6,182 nt of DNA from Hyphomicrobiaceae bacterium. GTDB taxonomy: Bacteria > Pseudomonadota > Alphaproteobacteria > Rhizobiales > Hyphomicrobiaceae. A model generated the notes under the pieces. The model was not told where the DNA came from and did not search any database. It was given only the letters and a program-made list of their open reading frames with translations. Within the stretch, counting starts at the first letter, position 1, and each line of letters opens with the position of its first letter. The translations under genes and the position numbers were made by a program. The stretch is from the NCBI GenBank assembly GCA_020442225.1, contig JAGRKR010000060.1:1-6182 (forward strand), written 5' to 3'. Below are positions 4,546 through 6,182 of the stretch, piece by piece.

Positions 4546-6108
4546 ATGGCGGTCGGCACTGATGCGTGGGACGAGACATTCGACGTGGTCGTGGTCGGCT
4601 ATGGGTTCGCCGGCGGCGCCGCGGCCATTTCAGCCCACGACGCTGGCGCGCGCGTCCTGTTGATCGAGAAGAACGTCGATCCCGGCGGCACCTCCATCTG
4701 TTCGGCCGGCGGCATCCGCATCGCCAAGGACGCCGGCGAGGCGCTCACCTATCTCGAGGCGACCAACGCCGACACGACGCCGCGCGAGACACTGAAGGCG
4801 CTCGCCGACGGCATGGCCACGATCACCCCATGGGTCGAGGGGCTTGCCAAGGCCGCCGGCGCGGAGACCATCGTGAGCTGGATGCCGGCCAACTACCCCT
4901 TCGAGGGGTATCGCACGTTCGGCTTCCTCTCCATCGCCGAGATCCCCGGCCACGACATTCTCACCGCCTACCCCAACGCGCGCGGTCTGAGAGGCGGCAC
5001 GCGCTTCTTCACCGTCGTCGATCGCAATGTGCGCAAGCGCGACATCGAGGTGCGCTTCGCCTGCGCCGCCACACGCCTGATCAAGGGAGCTGAGAACCGC
5101 GTCGACGGCGTCGTAGTCCAGACGAAGGACGGCAGCACCCGGCGCATCCGCGCTCGCGGTGGTGTGGTCCTGGCCACCGGCGGCTTCGAGGGCTGCGACA
5201 CCATGAAGGCGCAATACTGGCAGGGCAAGCCGGTGCTGCCGCAAGCCTACCGGCTCAATACCGGCGACGGCATTCGCATGGCGCAGCAGGCCGGCGCCGA
5301 CCTCTGGCACATGTGGCACTATCACGGCAGCTACGGCATGCGCCACGAAGGCTACCCCTATGCCATCCGCCTCGTGAAGCTGCCCGACTGGATTCCCGGC
5401 GATACCGAGCCGGATTTCGAGATCCCCGCCTTTTTCCGGGCGAAGACCGACTACGCCATGCCCTGGATTGTCGTCGACAAGCTCGGGCGCCGCTACATGA
5501 ACGAGTATCCGCCCTACGTGCAGGACACGGGGCACCGCGACATGGAGCCCTATGACGCCACGACCCAGCAGTATCTGCGCATCCCGTCGTGGCTGGTGAT
5601 CGATCAGGAGGGACTGGATCGCGGCCAGCTCGGCCTTGCGACCTACAATGACCCCGAGGTCTCCTATGTCTGGAGCGCCGACAACAGCAAGGAGATCGAG
5701 AACGGGCTGCTGAAGCGCGCCGATACACTGGCGGAGCTCGCGGGCATCATAGGCTGCGAGGCAGCCGAGCTCGAGGAGACCGTCGCACGCTGGAACAGTT
5801 TCTGCGAGCGGGGGGCCGATCCCGACTTCAGCCGCATGCCGAAGTCGCTCGTGGCGATCAAGTCGCCGCCCTACTACACGACGGAGCTCTGGCCCATGGT
5901 CGGCAACACCCAGGGCGGCCCCGTCCACGACGCGGCCTTCCGCATCCTCGATCCCTTCGGCGAGGTGATCCAGGGGCTCTACGAGGCAGGCGAGCTCGGC
6001 AGCGTTTTCGGCCACCTCTACCTGTCCGGGGGCAACCTCGCCGAATGCTTCGTCGGCGGGCGCATCGCCGCCACACATGCAGCCGCCCGCGCCAAAGCGA
6101 GCGCCTAG
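4546..6108 (+). CDS. FAD-dependent oxidoreductase, fumarate reductase/3-ketosteroid dehydrogenase superfamily
   Basis: This 520-residue cytoplasmic flavoprotein (FAD_binding_2 family) should reduce or dehydrogenate a small organic substrate. The N-terminal dinucleotide fold shows VVVVGYGFAGG (14-24), with acidic Glu41 ending strand 2 and GGTS/SAGG (47-56) contacting FAD. ATGGF (210-214) is the second FAD strand. NTGDGIRMAQQAGADL (238-253) is typical of the family. NTQGGPV (454-460) and YEAGELGSVFGHLYLSGGN (479-497), then GRIAATHA (505-512), form the C-terminal FAD-binding part. Fumarate reductases usually have an Arg just before the C-terminal GGN; here LSGGN lacks it, so succinate/fumarate activity is unlikely. 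Tyr492 and Gly496 have the YxxxG spacing seen in ketosteroid dehydrogenases, but no steroid genes are nearby. The ribosome-binding site GGGAGGG (4534-4540) is 5 nt from the ATG. No signal peptide or heme motif is present. The gene probably shares an operon with the transporter and the HAD gene. Confidence 0.9.
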   Translation: MAVGTDAWDETFDVVVVGYGFAGGAAAISAHDAGARVLLIEKNVDPGGTSICSAGGIRIAKDAGEALTYLEATNADTTPRETLKALADGMATITPWVEGLAKAAGAETIVSWMPANYPFEGYRTFGFLSIAEIPGHDILTAYPNARGLRGGTRFFTVVDRNVRKRDIEVRFACAATRLIKGAENRVDGVVVQTKDGSTRRIRARGGVVLATGGFEGCDTMKAQYWQGKPVLPQAYRLNTGDGIRMAQQAGADLWHMWHYHGSYGMRHEGYPYAIRLVKLPDWIPGDTEPDFEIPAFFRAKTDYAMPWIVVDKLGRRYMNEYPPYVQDTGHRDMEPYDATTQQYLRIPSWLVIDQEGLDRGQLGLATYNDPEVSYVWSADNSKEIENGLLKRADTLAELAGIIGCEAAELEETVARWNSFCERGADPDFSRMPKSLVAIKSPPYYTTELWPMVGNTQGGPVHDAAFRILDPFGEVIQGLYEAGELGSVFGHLYLSGGNLAECFVGGRIAATHAAARAKASA

Positions 6109-6111
6109 CCC

Positions 6112-6182
6112 ATGACACGCTACGCCCTGGTGACCTTCGACGTCTACTCGGCCCTGTTCGACATCGCCGGCAGCCTGACGCC
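6112..6182 (+). CDS. HAD-superfamily hydrolase, N-terminal fragment (runs off right edge)
   Basis: Only the first 23 codons are visible. They contain FDVYSALFD (residues 9-17), which fits HAD motif I with a nucleophilic Asp10. The form resembles the FDVYGTLFD of haloacid dehalogenase-type and phosphatase-type members. The ATG follows the flavoprotein stop by only 3 bp, so the two genes are almost certainly co-transcribed and may be translationally coupled. No separate strong ribosome-binding site is seen; GCGAGCG near 6098-6104 is weak. Family assignment from so short a stretch is tentative, and the substrate cannot be told. Confidence 0.65.
   Translation, partial: MTRYALVTFDVYSALFDIAGSLT

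Noticed and set aside
4630..6078. Minus-strand open frame of 482 codons opposite the flavoprotein gene
   Set aside because: Long antisense frames are common in high-GC genes. The plus strand carries the complete FAD-binding motifs, and the antisense product shows no domain.

Overview
The window is 6.2 kb of high-GC bacterial DNA. Its genes are dense, with strong Shine-Dalgarno sites, C/G-ending codons and long spurious antisense reading frames. The tRNA-Val(CAC) sequence, the codon use and the protein style suggest an alphaproteobacterium, possibly Rhizobiales or Rhodospirillales. That assignment is inference, because no decisive taxonomic marker is present.

Left part (1-1939), all on the minus strand. 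It holds the N-terminal part of a class I SAM-dependent methyltransferase that runs off the left edge, a complete tRNA-Val(CAC) with its own near-consensus sigma-70 promoter, and a secreted protein of unknown function. The secreted protein looks like two copies of the same alpha/beta half-domain. No clear T-tract terminator separates the tRNA from the methyltransferase.

Middle part (1940-3257). A 106-bp divergent intergenic region with a strong imperfect inverted repeat leads into a plus-strand inositol monophosphatase-family phosphatase with all its metal-binding motifs. This gene converges on a small minus-strand gene for a 120-residue protein I do not recognise. A 17-bp tandem duplication and a small hairpin lie at the convergent junction.

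Right part (3258-6182). This is a plus-strand cluster: a YeeE/YedE-family sulfur-compound transporter, an FAD-dependent oxidoreductase of the fumarate reductase/3-ketosteroid dehydrogenase superfamily, and the start of a HAD-superfamily hydrolase 3 bp further on. The region upstream of the transporter, shared with the divergent 120-residue gene, carries the inverted repeat ATTC-N8-GAAT inside 8-bp perfect arms. This matches the operator form reported for persulfide-sensing ArsR-family repressors (SqrR/BigR/YgaV).

The working model is a reactive-sulfur-responsive unit in which YeeE imports thiosulfate or a related sulfur compound. The flavoprotein and HAD enzyme would act on an associated small molecule. 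Their substrates are not visible from sequence. No mobile element, CRISPR array or rRNA was seen.
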